Origin: Bradyrhizobium australiense
GTDB taxonomy: Bacteria; Pseudomonadota; Alphaproteobacteria; Rhizobiales; Xanthobacteraceae
Assembly (NCBI RefSeq): GCF_013114825.1
Contig: NZ_JAAVLX010000007.1
Location: 1 to 64,000, forward strand
DNA: 64,000 nucleotides
Direction: 5' to 3'
Each line of letters opens with the position of its first letter. The first letter of the stretch is position 1. Position numbers and translations under genes: made by a program. Below, one piece after another: positions 18,501 to 27,062 of the stretch. Below the pieces are notes generated by a model. That model did no database searches and was not told the origin of the DNA. It worked only from the letters and a program-made list of their open reading frames with translations.

Positions 18501-19227
18501 GGGCGGGAGCGGCCAGCGTCACCGCACCTTCGAAGCGCGGCGCGCGGGCATCGAAACTCAAGACGCCGTCGAGATCGGCCGCGAGCGCACGCTGGCCCGG
18601 ATCGATATTGAGATGAACGCGGGTGCCGTTGCCGTCGGGGCCCTGCCCCGACGAGACGCGAAACGGATAGCGCGTGCCCGACAGCAGGAAATTGCCGTCT
18701 CCGCGGATCGAGCCGGCCAGCGAACGCACGTCGCCGCTGAAGGCGATGTCGTTGAATTCGAGCGTGCTGCGGCGCGCCGCGTCATGCAGGGCGATACGGC
18801 CGGTGAGGTTGAGCCGGTCGATCGCCAGCGAACCCAGATTGAACGTTCCAGTCGACGCCGGCCAGTCGACCCGCCCCCTGGAATCGAGACCGAGATCGAG
18901 CGACATGCGGCTGATCGTCAGTTCGGTGGCGCGCACCTCGCCGCGCATCAGCGAGCCGAGGCTGAATTCCACATCGAGCTTGTCGGCGCGAACCTTGCCG
19001 AGATCGTTGGCGCCGCCGACCACGACCGAGTGCAGTTGCAGCGATGGCGCCGGCAGCAGGCGCGCGTCGAGCTTGCCGCCGACGCGGACCGGCGCGCCGA
19101 TGATCCGGCTCGCCTCGGCCTCGAATTGCGGCCGGAACTGGTTCCAGTCGATGAAATACGGCCCGACCAGCGCGGCAATCAGCGCTATGATGAAGGCGAT
19201 TGCCAGGCCGAGCAGCGTCGTCTGCAA
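15574..19227 (-). CDS. AsmA family protein
   Basis: AsmA-like proteins are inner-membrane-anchored, large periplasmic proteins thought to bridge the envelope and move lipids. The chosen TTG start gives 1217 residues: a single N-terminal membrane helix (TLLGLAIAFIIALIAALVG), the conserved YFIDWNQFRPQFEAEASRIIGAPVRVGG, long beta-rich repeats, and an AsmA-type C-terminal region near residues 940-1090. A Pro-rich tail of about 100 residues ends it. The TTG has a good AAGGGGGA ribosome site eight bases upstream; a longer frame up to 19452 lacks a signal and would overlap the P450 gene. Convergent with the ABC-F gene by 4 bp. Confidence 0.85.
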   Translation of the reverse strand: MQTTLLGLAIAFIIALIAALVGPYFIDWNQFRPQFEAEASRIIGAPVRVGGKLDARLLPAPSLQLHSVVVGGANDLGKVRADKLDVEFSLGSLMRGEVRATELTISRMSLDLGLDSRGRVDWPASTGTFNLGSLAIDRLNLTGRIALHDAARRSTLEFNDIAFSGDVRSLAGSIRGDGNFLLSGTRYPFRVSSGQGPDGNGTRVHLNIDPGQRALAADLDGVLSFDARAPRFEGAVTLAAPAQKAKGDEPPWRIAAKVKADYSVARLEQVEVTYGAEERALKLAGSGDIRFGAAPLLRAALSARQLDADRFVAKENAKESAKDNSTEPARALPVLQALTSVIPHLPILAQIEFASEQVILGGRPLQDITAELEGDARSWRVHRLEFRAPGATKVSLSEAGAKSDVPDRFKAALSIESSDPDALLTWLQGRGDSTYRSQKPLRLRGDITVAPEGFAIDTMKADIDGGTVEGRVMVSHRQADHGSRIDADLKAARLDLDAATAFARSLAGPQGEWPDEGKLSLDIGRASSAGQELSPLLARLAYSPSKIALEQLKIGELESVTLDGAGNFDRVNATGWFALNSSAASLGRLTSLIVPFSPPLAARLNAMGASPGPARLKLALDLTTNAGQSDRVQARATAELDSPLLKGITTITARPAVAAIQGIDLTALGRSEVWVDSKLSSEQGRTLLALLSLDRVVTAGDGPAQFEGTATGAWGAPLRLKAKISGIGLDAEAEGSAEPWAQEAKAVLGLKVRSADFGPLLDLKPADTLAQNIGLSSRVQLAGNRLTFDDLDSSVGGSRLRGQVAVTLGEEKEVEGEIGAEQLALAPAFALALGAAGHNAAEPLGTGLVKGWRGRIAFQALRGQLPGGSELQPLSGVVKSDGQSLTFEDIKAKIGGGDVTATVDARPGANGIALNASVQLSGVDGTALRYRNLVMPAGRASMQMTLTSQGRSASALAGALSGSGTLTLEAARISGLDPRAFEVAVRANDSGQAKDDVRLKQIVESALPAGALAVASAQIPFTIRDGRLRVGATTLDANGVRAIVSGGYDIAADQADIRAALSLTMTAGRPEIQLLAVGTPDTLTRSVDVAALSSWLAVRAIDHETRRLDAIERGEPPPAAPPPIVLPMEGQLPIPEAAPIAPVPPKGGRDPRRPPKKMTAPRPPVVNAPPAPVAGQPQVAPLPPPIDVRPAPGAARLKPRPPLALTPQVANPPPRSN

Positions 19228-19397
19228 GGTGCTTCCCCCTTGAACCGCCCCGGCGCAAGCCGCGCGCCATGCCGGACCCGGCCCCGGAGCTGCCCGGAAT
19301 ATAGAGAGAAGTGTGGCGAAGTCACAGCGGCATGCTGACAGCAGCCCCCGCCGGCTCTGCCCACCGAACCTAGAGCTCAAAACGGCAGCGCCGGGTG

Positions 19398-20630
19398 TTA
19401 CCAGCTCGCCGGCAGGCGCTTCAGGCCGCGCAGCACGAAGGTCGGCCGCCATTCCGCATTGGCAGCGTCATCGAGCCGCAGGTCCGGTAACCGACGCAAC
19501 AGGGTCGAGATCGCGACCTCGGCCTCGATCCGCGCCAACTGGGCCCCGAGACAGAAGTGGATGCCGCCGCCGAACGACAGCGGCTTCACGTTGGGCCGGG
19601 TGATGTCCAGCCGCTCCGGGTGGTCCGGATAGACCGCCGGGTCGCGATTGGCCGAGCCGAGCAGGCACAGCACGCTCTCGCCTTTCGGAATGCGCTTTCC
19701 GCCGAGATCGTCGATGTCCTCCAGCGCCACCCGGCCGGTCAACTGCACCGAGGAATCGTAGCGCAGGAATTCCTCGATGGCGTTGGTGATGAGCTCGGGC
19801 CTGGCCTTGAGCAGCGCGAGCTGGTCTGGATTGCGATGCAGTGCCAGCAGCCCGTTGCCGATCAGGTTCACGGTGGTCTCGTGGCCCGCGCCGAACAGCA
19901 GGATGATGTTGGCAGTCAGTTCCTCGTTGGTGAGCTTGCTGCCGTCCTCCTCGGCCTGCACCAGTTGGGTGATCAGGTCGTTGCCCGGGTTCTTCCGCCT
20001 GAGCTCGAATAGTTGCTGGAAATACATCGCAGCCAGCGCGTTGCCGGCGTTGCCCTGCTTGATCTCCTCCGGCGACAACGGTACCGGATCGAGCAGGCGT
20101 CCTCCGTCGCGTGAGCCGGTATAAAAGGCCTCGCGATGGTCCTCGGGAATCCCTAGCATGTCGCAAATGATGGTGACCGGCAGGCGGAATGCGAAATCCT
20201 CGATCAGGTCCATCTTGCCCTGCGGGATGATGCGGTCGAGCGTCTCGTCGACGACCTGCTGGATGCGCGGGCGCATGTCCTCGACACGGCGCGCGGTAAA
20301 GGCCTTCACCACCAGGCCGCGCAAACGGGTGTGGTCCGGCGGATCCTGCTGCAGCATCCAGTGACTCATGCTGCGGAATACCGGCTCGTCCATGATCTTC
20401 GGACCGTAGCGGCGGATGGTGCGCTCGACATAATCCTTGCCGAACTGCTTGTCGCGCAGCACGAGGCTGACCTCGGCATGGCGGCTGCAGACGTACATAC
20501 CGAGCGGCGTCAGATGCACCGGATCGGTGGTTCGCATCCGCTCGTAGTGCGGGTAGGGATTGCGAATGAATTCCGGGGCCAGCGGGTTGAACAACGGCGC
20601 GCTACTGGCAGCCTGAACATGCTCGTTCAT
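19398..20630 (-). CDS. cytochrome P450
   Basis: This is a bacterial class I type soluble P450 monooxygenase of 410 residues. The I-helix motif GAGHETT, the K-helix ExxR (EEFLRYD) and the heme ligand Cys360 in FGGGIHFCLGAQLAR are all intact, so it should be active with external ferredoxin and reductase, neither of which is nearby. An ATG nine codons upstream is possible, but the one at 20630 follows GAGGTCACC. It is divergent from a TetR gene with a palindromic operator between, suggesting substrate-dependent derepression. The substrate is unknown. Confidence 0.93.
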   Translation of the reverse strand: MNEHVQAASSAPLFNPLAPEFIRNPYPHYERMRTTDPVHLTPLGMYVCSRHAEVSLVLRDKQFGKDYVERTIRRYGPKIMDEPVFRSMSHWMLQQDPPDHTRLRGLVVKAFTARRVEDMRPRIQQVVDETLDRIIPQGKMDLIEDFAFRLPVTIICDMLGIPEDHREAFYTGSRDGGRLLDPVPLSPEEIKQGNAGNALAAMYFQQLFELRRKNPGNDLITQLVQAEEDGSKLTNEELTANIILLFGAGHETTVNLIGNGLLALHRNPDQLALLKARPELITNAIEEFLRYDSSVQLTGRVALEDIDDLGGKRIPKGESVLCLLGSANRDPAVYPDHPERLDITRPNVKPLSFGGGIHFCLGAQLARIEAEVAISTLLRRLPDLRLDDAANAEWRPTFVLRGLKRLPASW

Positions 20631-20687
20631 GGTGACCTCATGCTGGCTGTGCGCCATTCAGCGCAGTTCCCCCGGCCGATCGATCGA

Positions 20688-20713
20688 AACTCGATACATT
20701 GTTGTATTGAGTT
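20688..20713. promoter_or_regulatory. probable TetR operator between P450 and tetR
   Basis: An inverted repeat of two 11-base arms, AACTCGATACA and TGTATTGAGTT, with a 4-base spacer (10 of 11 positions complementary) lies in the 106-bp divergent intergenic region, 24 bp upstream of the tetR ATG. Its size and place fit an operator that lets the adjacent repressor control both genes. Confidence 0.7.
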
Positions 20714-20736
20714 GCATTCTCGCCTAAACTGGACAG

Positions 20737-21348
20737 ATGTCAAGAGTGCGAACCAGACCCACAAGGGACGATACCCGCGAAAAGCTGTTTGAGGCGGCGG
20801 CGCGCGTGTTCGAGGAACAGGGGATTGGCGGCGCCAGCATCGAGGCCATTGCGGCCGCGGCCGGCTTCACGCGCGGGGCGTTTTATTCGAACTTCAAGAG
20901 CAAGGACGAACTGATCATCGCCATGCTCGAGGATCACGTCGAGCAATCGATCGGGCGCATCCGCGATCTGCTCGAGCGGCACAAGAACCTTGCCGACTTC
21001 ATCGACGCGCTGAAGACGATGGACCGCAGCCAGCAGGATCCGCTCGGCCGCTCCCCCCTGCTACATATGGAGATGATCCTGTTCGTGGCGCGCGCCGAAA
21101 AGCGCCGGCCCGAACTCGCCAAACGGCTGCGCGCCCGGCGAAAACTGGTCACCGACATCATCGAGACCACGGCCAGGAACAGCGGCCGGACGACCATTCT
21201 CAATCCGACATGGGCCGGCGCGCTGGTGCTGGCGCTGGAGGACGGCTTTCGCCTGCACCGCCTGATCGATCCCGAGACCACGCCGCCCGACAGCTTTTTT
21301 CGCGCCATCGGCGACCTGCAGCGGGCGATGGGAATTTCATCGGCATGA
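20737..21348 (+). CDS. TetR/AcrR family transcriptional regulator
   Basis: The 203-residue protein has an N-terminal TetR DNA-binding domain: TREKLFEAAARVFEEQG, then a helix-turn-helix IEAIAAAAGFTRGAFYSNFKSKDEL at about residues 36-60. A C-terminal ligand-binding and dimerisation domain follows. It is divergent from the P450 gene and next to an MFS transporter, a common detoxification or catabolic arrangement. The palindrome at 20688-20713 is its likely binding site. The inducer is not predictable. Confidence 0.92.
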   Translation: MSRVRTRPTRDDTREKLFEAAARVFEEQGIGGASIEAIAAAAGFTRGAFYSNFKSKDELIIAMLEDHVEQSIGRIRDLLERHKNLADFIDALKTMDRSQQDPLGRSPLLHMEMILFVARAEKRRPELAKRLRARRKLVTDIIETTARNSGRTTILNPTWAGALVLALEDGFRLHRLIDPETTPPDSFFRAIGDLQRAMGISSA

Positions 21349-21358
21349 GGCGTTGCGG

Positions 21359-22660
21359 CTACGCCTGGTCGCGCTTGATTGGCGCCTTGTGCATCTGTCC
21401 CGCGACCGCCCTCACCTTGCCCGGCGATGCCTGCCAGATCGCCACTGCCGACAGGATGCTGATGGCGATGCCGATCGCAAAGGCCGACGTGTAGCTGCCT
21501 GAAAGATCGTACAAGAGGCCAGTCGCCCACGGGCCCGCCGCGCCTCCGGCCAGCGCCGCCAGCATGATGGTGCCGAAAATGCTGCCGTAGTGCTTGCCCT
21601 GAAAGATTTCCAGTACCACCGCGCCCATGATCGAGGTCAGGCCGTAGCCGAGCACGCCTTGCGTGAAGATCATGAGATAGACCAGCGGCAACACCGGCGC
21701 GAACTTCAAGGCGATCAGCGCGGCAAAGCAGATCGCAAAGCCGGCGCAGCTAATGGCCCAGATCCATTCGCGCCCGATCCGGTCGGAGAGATGGCCCAGC
21801 CAGATCTGGCCGGGAATGCCGAGCAGGCTGACGACGCCGAGTGCCCATACCGCGACGTTCGCGCTGAAGCCGATGTCGAGCAGGAATTTGGTCTGGTGCA
21901 CCTGCACCGCGTACCAGACGTACAGGCCGCAGAAATAGCCGAGCGCGATCCACCAGAATCGCGCGGTACGCAGCGCGCGGCGCAGCGTCCAGTCGGTCGC
22001 GGCCCACACGGGATCGACGACGTTCGAGCGAGGCGCGGCCGAGGTCGCCGACGGTGCCGCGTCGCCATCCGGCAGCAGACCAATGTCCTCGGGCCGTTTT
22101 CGCAGCAGAAGATTGATCGGCGCGAGCACGGCGAAGACCAGAATGCCCATCGCGGTGCAGGCGGTGCGCCAGCCGGTCTGCTCGATCATGTGCTGCACCC
22201 ACGGCAGCAAGGTCACCGAGCCGATGCCGACGCCGGCAAAGGCGAGCCCCATGGCGAGCCCGCGGCGGCGAATGAACCAGTTCGGCAGAAACAGCGATTG
22301 GCCGGAATAGCCGAGGCACACGCTGCCCGCGCCGACCAGCACGCCGATGGTGAGATAGAGATGCCAGGGCTGCGTCGTCAGTGGCGCCAGCAACAGCCCG
22401 CCGCCCATCAGCGCGACGCCGAGCTCCATCACCGCACGAGGTCCGAGGCGGTCCATCATCCGGCCGATCAGCGGACTGACGCCGCCGGAAACCACGAAGC
22501 CGAACGAAAACGCGCCGGCGGTGACGCCGCGATCCCATCCGAATTCGGAAATGATCGGCGGAAAGAACAGCGAGAACGCAGTCCGCGCATTGACGCCGAT
22601 CGCCATGGTAACGAAGGTCACCACAACGATCAGCCAGCCGTAGAAGAAGGGAAGACGCAT
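21359..22660 (-). CDS. MFS transporter
   Basis: This is a major facilitator superfamily protein of 433 residues from the chosen Met with about twelve membrane helices. It begins MRLPFFYGWLIVVVTFVTM, a start typical of the monocarboxylate/oxalate-formate-like MFS group, and has the loop 2-3 motif GRMMDRLGPRAV and a second-half counterpart HLSDRIGREW. A GTG 25 codons upstream could give a longer N-terminus; neither start has a strong ribosome site. It is convergent with tetR (10 bp gap), and the substrate is unknown. Confidence 0.87.
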   Translation of the reverse strand: MRLPFFYGWLIVVVTFVTMAIGVNARTAFSLFFPPIISEFGWDRGVTAGAFSFGFVVSGGVSPLIGRMMDRLGPRAVMELGVALMGGGLLLAPLTTQPWHLYLTIGVLVGAGSVCLGYSGQSLFLPNWFIRRRGLAMGLAFAGVGIGSVTLLPWVQHMIEQTGWRTACTAMGILVFAVLAPINLLLRKRPEDIGLLPDGDAAPSATSAAPRSNVVDPVWAATDWTLRRALRTARFWWIALGYFCGLYVWYAVQVHQTKFLLDIGFSANVAVWALGVVSLLGIPGQIWLGHLSDRIGREWIWAISCAGFAICFAALIALKFAPVLPLVYLMIFTQGVLGYGLTSIMGAVVLEIFQGKHYGSIFGTIMLAALAGGAAGPWATGLLYDLSGSYTSAFAIGIAISILSAVAIWQASPGKVRAVAGQMHKAPIKRDQA

Positions 22661-22850
22661 CAGGTATCGCTGGTTGGAGGGAGCGGCACTGCCGAATCTG
22701 CGCTGCGGCGCCGAGCGTGGCACTCCATCATGCACGACCCGACCGGCAACGCAATTCCGTGAGCTGGTTCATAATTTTCGACCATCCATTTGTCCGCAGT
22801 ATCCAGCCTCCTGTGGAAAACACGTGCGGACGTGCGCCGTAACGGTCCTG

Positions 22851-23843
22851 CTATTTGTACGGCTTGGAAACCCGCCGCTTCCAATGTTCGGCGTTGACCG
22901 CGCCGACCGGCACCTCGCCCGCAATAATGGCTTCGACCTGCCGAACCGTTTCCAGCGACTGGCTCTCGATCGCCGGCGGCGTCAGGCCGCCGATATGCGG
23001 GGTGGCGATGACGTTTGGCAGCCTCGCGAGCTCCGGCGACGGCATCTGGTCCAGCGCGCGGCCGACGTCCATTGCGGCGCCGGCGATGCGGTTTTCGCGC
23101 AGTGCCGCTGATAACGCCGCCTCGTCGACAAGATTGCCGCGCGACAGGTTGATGAAGACGGCGTGCGGCTGCATGCGGGCCAGCGCCGCCTGCCCGATCA
23201 GATTTTCGGTTTGCTCGTTGGCGACAGCGAGACAGACGACGTATTCGGAGTTCGCCAGCAGTTCGTCGAGCGGTACATGCCGGATCGCGGCATCGCTCAC
23301 GGTCGCAAAGGGATCGGCGACCATAATCTCCATGCCCAACACCTTGGCGACATTAGCCAAGTAATGGCCGATGCTGCCATAGCCGATGATACCGAGGCGG
23401 CTGCCGGCCAGTTGCCGTCCCATCACAACTTCAGGCTTGCGCCCGGCATGGTAGTCGGCGGTGGCGCGGGAAACTCCGCGCGACAGATCGATCATGAAGC
23501 CGAGCGCGAGTTCGGCGACCGATTGAATGAAGCCGGGCCCCGCCCGCGTGACCAGAACGCCGGCGGCCGAAGCGGCCGCGACATCGATGTTGCGGATGTC
23601 GACCGCACAGCGAACGAAGGCCCGCAATCGTGGCAGCTTCGAAAATATTTCGCGCGGGCCCGCGGTGAGCCGGTCGGCCACGATGATGTCGACATCGCGG
23701 GCAGCCTCGATCAGGCCGGCGGCGTCGAGCGCATCGTTTCCTTCATGCAGCTTTATCTGCGCGGCGGCTTGCAGCCCCTTGAGGCTGCGCTCGCCGTAAT
23801 ATTGGGCGCGGGACTGCGGCGTATGGGTCAACAGGACTTTCAA
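22851..23843 (-). CDS. D-isomer-specific 2-hydroxyacid dehydrogenase family protein
   Basis: This NAD(P)-dependent oxidoreductase of 330 residues has the usual two-domain layout. The Rossmann motif GIIGYGSIGHYL is near residues 151-162, the substrate-binding Arg is in NLSRGNLVDE, and the catalytic His is in ATPHIGGLTPP. The segment that normally reads DVFxxEP and provides the catalytic Glu is DVGRALDQMP here, so the usual His/Glu pair is altered. The substrate is unknown; the neighbours (MFS, nucleotide cyclase) do not define a pathway. Confidence 0.87.
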   Translation of the reverse strand: MKVLLTHTPQSRAQYYGERSLKGLQAAAQIKLHEGNDALDAAGLIEAARDVDIIVADRLTAGPREIFSKLPRLRAFVRCAVDIRNIDVAAASAAGVLVTRAGPGFIQSVAELALGFMIDLSRGVSRATADYHAGRKPEVVMGRQLAGSRLGIIGYGSIGHYLANVAKVLGMEIMVADPFATVSDAAIRHVPLDELLANSEYVVCLAVANEQTENLIGQAALARMQPHAVFINLSRGNLVDEAALSAALRENRIAGAAMDVGRALDQMPSPELARLPNVIATPHIGGLTPPAIESQSLETVRQVEAIIAGEVPVGAVNAEHWKRRVSKPYK

Positions 23844-23943
23844 CGCGGAGCAGCTTTCCTATCAATCGCCAACCAATGCAGCATCAAGGCCCGACGCATC
23901 TATGGCCAAACCGCCGCCGCAGGCAAGACGGCAGGACCGTCGG

Positions 23944-25986
23944 CTACTTGGTCCGGGCAACCGTCGTGCCGTCCCAATCTTCGCCGGCCGGATTTTCGAG
24001 CTGTTGCCTGCAGCGGTCGATCATCGTCGTCGACGCTGCATCGTGCTCGCGGATTTCCAGCACCTTCTCGAACGCGCCGATCGCAGCCGCGAAATCCCGG
24101 GCGCGCCAGGCGGCAAGGCCGGCCTCGTACGAAGCCACCCAGGCGGGTGCGCCGATCTCGCCGGCCATGCCCAGCAATTCATAGATCTGCAAACCGCCCG
24201 CACGGCCATAGACCGCCAGCCGGTCGAGTTCGCGAACCACGATGTTTTTCCCAGCGAGCCTTCGCGTTTCGGGGCCGATGATGATCGTGGAGCCGTACGT
24301 CTTGTTGGTGCTCTCCAGACGGCTCGCAATATTCACGGCATCGCCGATCACGGTATAGTTCAGCCGCACTTCCGATCCGATATTGCCGACCAGCATGTCG
24401 CCGGAATTGATGCCGATACGAATCCTGACGGGCTGGCCGTGGTCGTCGATGAGACCGGCTTCTTCCACCGCGCGCCGGCACGCCAAGGCCGCCCGGCAGC
24501 AATCGACGGCGTGAGCGGGATTGGGCGACGGCGCGCCCCAGAACGCCATCACGGCGTCGCCGATGAATTTGTCGATGGTGCCGTTCTGGTTTTGAATCTG
24601 CGCCGAGACGCAATCGAAATAGCGCGACAGCAACGGGATGATGCGGTCGCCGAGCCGCTCCGACATGCCGGTGAAGCCGGCGAGATCGATGAACATCACG
24701 CTCATCGGCCGTACCGCGCCGCCAAGCCGCGCGCCATTGCCGTCGCTGATCAGCCGCTTGACCAGGTCGGCTGGAATGTATTTGCGGAATGCGGCAAGCC
24801 CCTGCGCCATGTCGCCGATCGCGCCCGAAAGATTCCCGATCTCGGTCAGCCGCGACGGATGGCGCTGCACCTTGTCGAGGTCAAAACGCTCGACATGCCT
24901 GATCTCGTTCACCACCTTGATCAAGGGCACGGCGATCAGGCGCTGGGCCAGCCATGCCGACATGAGACCAGCAAAAACGATCAAGACCGCAAGCCCGATC
25001 AGCAAATTCCGGATCGTCATCTGGACCGGTCCGAGAAATTCGGATTCCGGCACCACCGTCACCAGCGACCAGCCCGGAAACGAAATCGGCGTGATGACAG
25101 CCTGATAGGCCTTGCCATCGCGCGTCACTGTCGTGTTGAACGGCTGCCCCTCGCCGGGTTCATAGGCGCTGCCGGCATTCCGGATCGCGTCGATCGCGAC
25201 CGCAAGCAGCGGATGATCGGTCTTCAGCGCCACCAGTTCGCTGGCATCGGGATCGGGCGAGGCTACCACTTTGCCGTCCCGCTCGAGAATGAAGGCGCCC
25301 GCCGACTTGCCGACCGTGAGCTGCGACAGGAAATTCGAGACGCGGGTCAGCTCGATGATGATCGCGACGACGCCGGCCGGTTTGTGATCGATTTCGATCG
25401 GGGCCGAAAACGCCGCCGCCAGCCGCTCCCCGCGCGGATGCGTCGTCAGCGTCGACCAGTATTCGTCGTTGGTCTCTTTGGCGACCCGAAACCATTCCTG
25501 TTCCGTCACGGAATAGTCGGTATCTTCGAACCAGCTCCCCTTGAGCCGAAGATCGTTGCCGATGAGATCGTAGCGATTGATGCGCAAATTGCGGTCCGGC
25601 GTAATCTCGAGCATTTCGATGACGTCGTTGCCAAGCTTGTGCCCGGCAAAGAACGAGCCATCCGGCCATCCAAATGCCACCCAGGAGATCGTCGGTTGCG
25701 ACAGCAACTGCGACCGGAAAACGATCTCGCGTTTTCGGGCGTCGCGCGCATCGAAGACTTTTTCGGCCAGCAGTGTTCGCACCGCCATCATGGAGGAGCG
25801 CGCCTCCGAGGTGACCGACTGCAGTTCGTCGCCGACCGCGGAAACGATCTGGTCGTTGATGGTGTTGGCGAGCGTTTGACTGACCTGATTGGCGGTGCGC
25901 CACCACAAAAGATGCACGCCGACGGCACTGACGACGATGGACGTCAGCACGAGGATGGAAATGGCGGTGCGGATGCCGAGGCGCAT
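23944..25986 (-). CDS. membrane class III adenylate/guanylate cyclase with Cache sensor
   Basis: The protein makes a cyclic nucleotide, probably cAMP, in response to a periplasmic cue. From the chosen Met it has 680 residues: membrane helix (about 6-27), a large Cache-type periplasmic sensor, a second helix near 325-345, a HAMP linker, and a class III cyclase domain. Both metal-binding Asp are present (FIDLAGFTG near 431 and FIGDAVMAFWG), as are the Lys of DKFIGD, the Asp of VIGDAVN and the Asn/Arg of VNIASRLES, so catalysis should be intact. A short C-terminal TPR-like region follows. The frame is open 66 codons upstream into the ccdA side, but the membrane helix begins at this Met. Confidence 0.9.
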   Translation of the reverse strand: MRLGIRTAISILVLTSIVVSAVGVHLLWWRTANQVSQTLANTINDQIVSAVGDELQSVTSEARSSMMAVRTLLAEKVFDARDARKREIVFRSQLLSQPTISWVAFGWPDGSFFAGHKLGNDVIEMLEITPDRNLRINRYDLIGNDLRLKGSWFEDTDYSVTEQEWFRVAKETNDEYWSTLTTHPRGERLAAAFSAPIEIDHKPAGVVAIIIELTRVSNFLSQLTVGKSAGAFILERDGKVVASPDPDASELVALKTDHPLLAVAIDAIRNAGSAYEPGEGQPFNTTVTRDGKAYQAVITPISFPGWSLVTVVPESEFLGPVQMTIRNLLIGLAVLIVFAGLMSAWLAQRLIAVPLIKVVNEIRHVERFDLDKVQRHPSRLTEIGNLSGAIGDMAQGLAAFRKYIPADLVKRLISDGNGARLGGAVRPMSVMFIDLAGFTGMSERLGDRIIPLLSRYFDCVSAQIQNQNGTIDKFIGDAVMAFWGAPSPNPAHAVDCCRAALACRRAVEEAGLIDDHGQPVRIRIGINSGDMLVGNIGSEVRLNYTVIGDAVNIASRLESTNKTYGSTIIIGPETRRLAGKNIVVRELDRLAVYGRAGGLQIYELLGMAGEIGAPAWVASYEAGLAAWRARDFAAAIGAFEKVLEIREHDAASTTMIDRCRQQLENPAGEDWDGTTVARTK

Positions 25987-26183
25987 GCAGGGTCCCGTTG
26001 ACGGTCTGATTACCGCAATACGGGACCATACCAGCCTCAGTTTCGCCAGCGAGGCAATTTCGGCGCCCCGGACACAGCTCTGTGACCGAACTTGAGCCGT
26101 ACCGGCAGCGAAACTTATCGATTGCCTGTTCCGTACAAGCCAAGACGGCGCTATGCCTTGCGGCAATTCTCGAAGGTCATGCA

Positions 26184-26915
26184 ATGCACGATGTTTCCAT
26201 CCCGGCGGCCCTGATTGCCGGTCTCGTCAGCTTCCTGTCCCCCTGCGTGCTGCCCCTGGTGCCGCCCTATCTGATCTATCTCACCGGCGCGACCATCGAG
26301 CAGGTCGCCAACGAAGAGACCGCCAAGGCTTCCAAGCGCGCGGTGATGGTTTCGGCGCTGATGTTCGTGCTGGGCTTTTCCACTGTCTTCGTGGCGCTTG
26401 GCGCCAGCGCCTCCGTGATTGGCGGCCTGATCCGCGCCTGGTCGGCGGAGCTCTCGATCGTGGCCGGCATCGTGATCATCATCATGGGCCTGCACTTCCT
26501 CGGCCTGACGCGGATCGGACTGTTGATGCGCGAAGGCCGGATGCCGATGCCTAGACCGGTCGGCCTCTGGGGCGCCTATGCCATGGGGCTTGCCTTTGCC
26601 TTCGGCTGGACGCCCTGCATAGGGCCCATTCTGGCGGCGATCCTGTCGATTGCAGCCGCCGAGGCCACCGTCACCAAGGGCGCCGGCCTGCTCGCGGTCT
26701 ATTCCGCCGGACTAGGAATCCCGTTCCTGCTGGCAGCCTTCATGATCGAGCAGTTCTCATCGCTGTTTGCGCGGATGAAGCGGCATCTCGGCAAGGTCGA
26801 GCAAGCTATGGGCATCCTGATGGTGATCACTGGCATCGGCTTCCTGACCGGCGCCGTCTCCAACGTCAGCATTTGGCTGCTGGAGACTTTCCCCGCACTC
26901 CAAAATTTCGGCTAA
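26184..26915 (+). CDS. ccdA: CcdA-type cytochrome c biogenesis / thiol-disulfide transmembrane protein
   Basis: CcdA proteins carry electrons from cytoplasmic thioredoxin to periplasmic thiol proteins. The 243-residue protein has six hydrophobic segments and the two defining cysteines in SFLSPCVLPLVPPYL (near residue 19) and FGWTPCIGPIL. An open frame begins 34 codons upstream, but the hydrophobic family N-terminus begins at the ATG at 26184, preceded by AAGG. It is followed by doxX and the remnant of a thioredoxin-like gene with a CHWC motif, which would have been its natural periplasmic partner. Confidence 0.9.
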   Translation: MHDVSIPAALIAGLVSFLSPCVLPLVPPYLIYLTGATIEQVANEETAKASKRAVMVSALMFVLGFSTVFVALGASASVIGGLIRAWSAELSIVAGIVIIIMGLHFLGLTRIGLLMREGRMPMPRPVGLWGAYAMGLAFAFGWTPCIGPILAAILSIAAAEATVTKGAGLLAVYSAGLGIPFLLAAFMIEQFSSLFARMKRHLGKVEQAMGILMVITGIGFLTGAVSNVSIWLLETFPALQNFG

Positions 26916-26921
26916 GGCCGC

Positions 26922-26947
26922 GTAACAAGCCGACCGGCCCTTGCGAA
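26922..26947 (+). promoter_or_regulatory. candidate ECF-sigma promoter upstream of doxX
   Basis: GTAACA (26922-26927), a 16-base spacer and CGAA (26944-26947) lie about 115 bp before the doxX ATG. The spacing equals that of the two motifs before the bufferin genes (28459 and 28995) and resembles the GTAACC-N16-CGAA pattern I recall for SigF of Caulobacter. Start points are not mapped. Confidence 0.5.
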
Positions 26948-27062
26948 ATTCCTGTCAGGACCAGATTGCCGCCTTCGCGGCTGCGGCTTTTTTGCGCGCA
27001 CTGGATGAAACAGGCCGCAAAGTGGCGGCTTCGCGTCGCCAAAATATTTGAAGGGGGTTCGC

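Noticed and set aside
23902..26001. Open frame of 699 codons on the plus strand
   Set aside because: It is antisense to the nucleotide cyclase gene, has no family motif, is rich in Arg/His/Asp/Gly from GC-skewed codon positions, and the cyclase frame has full motif support.
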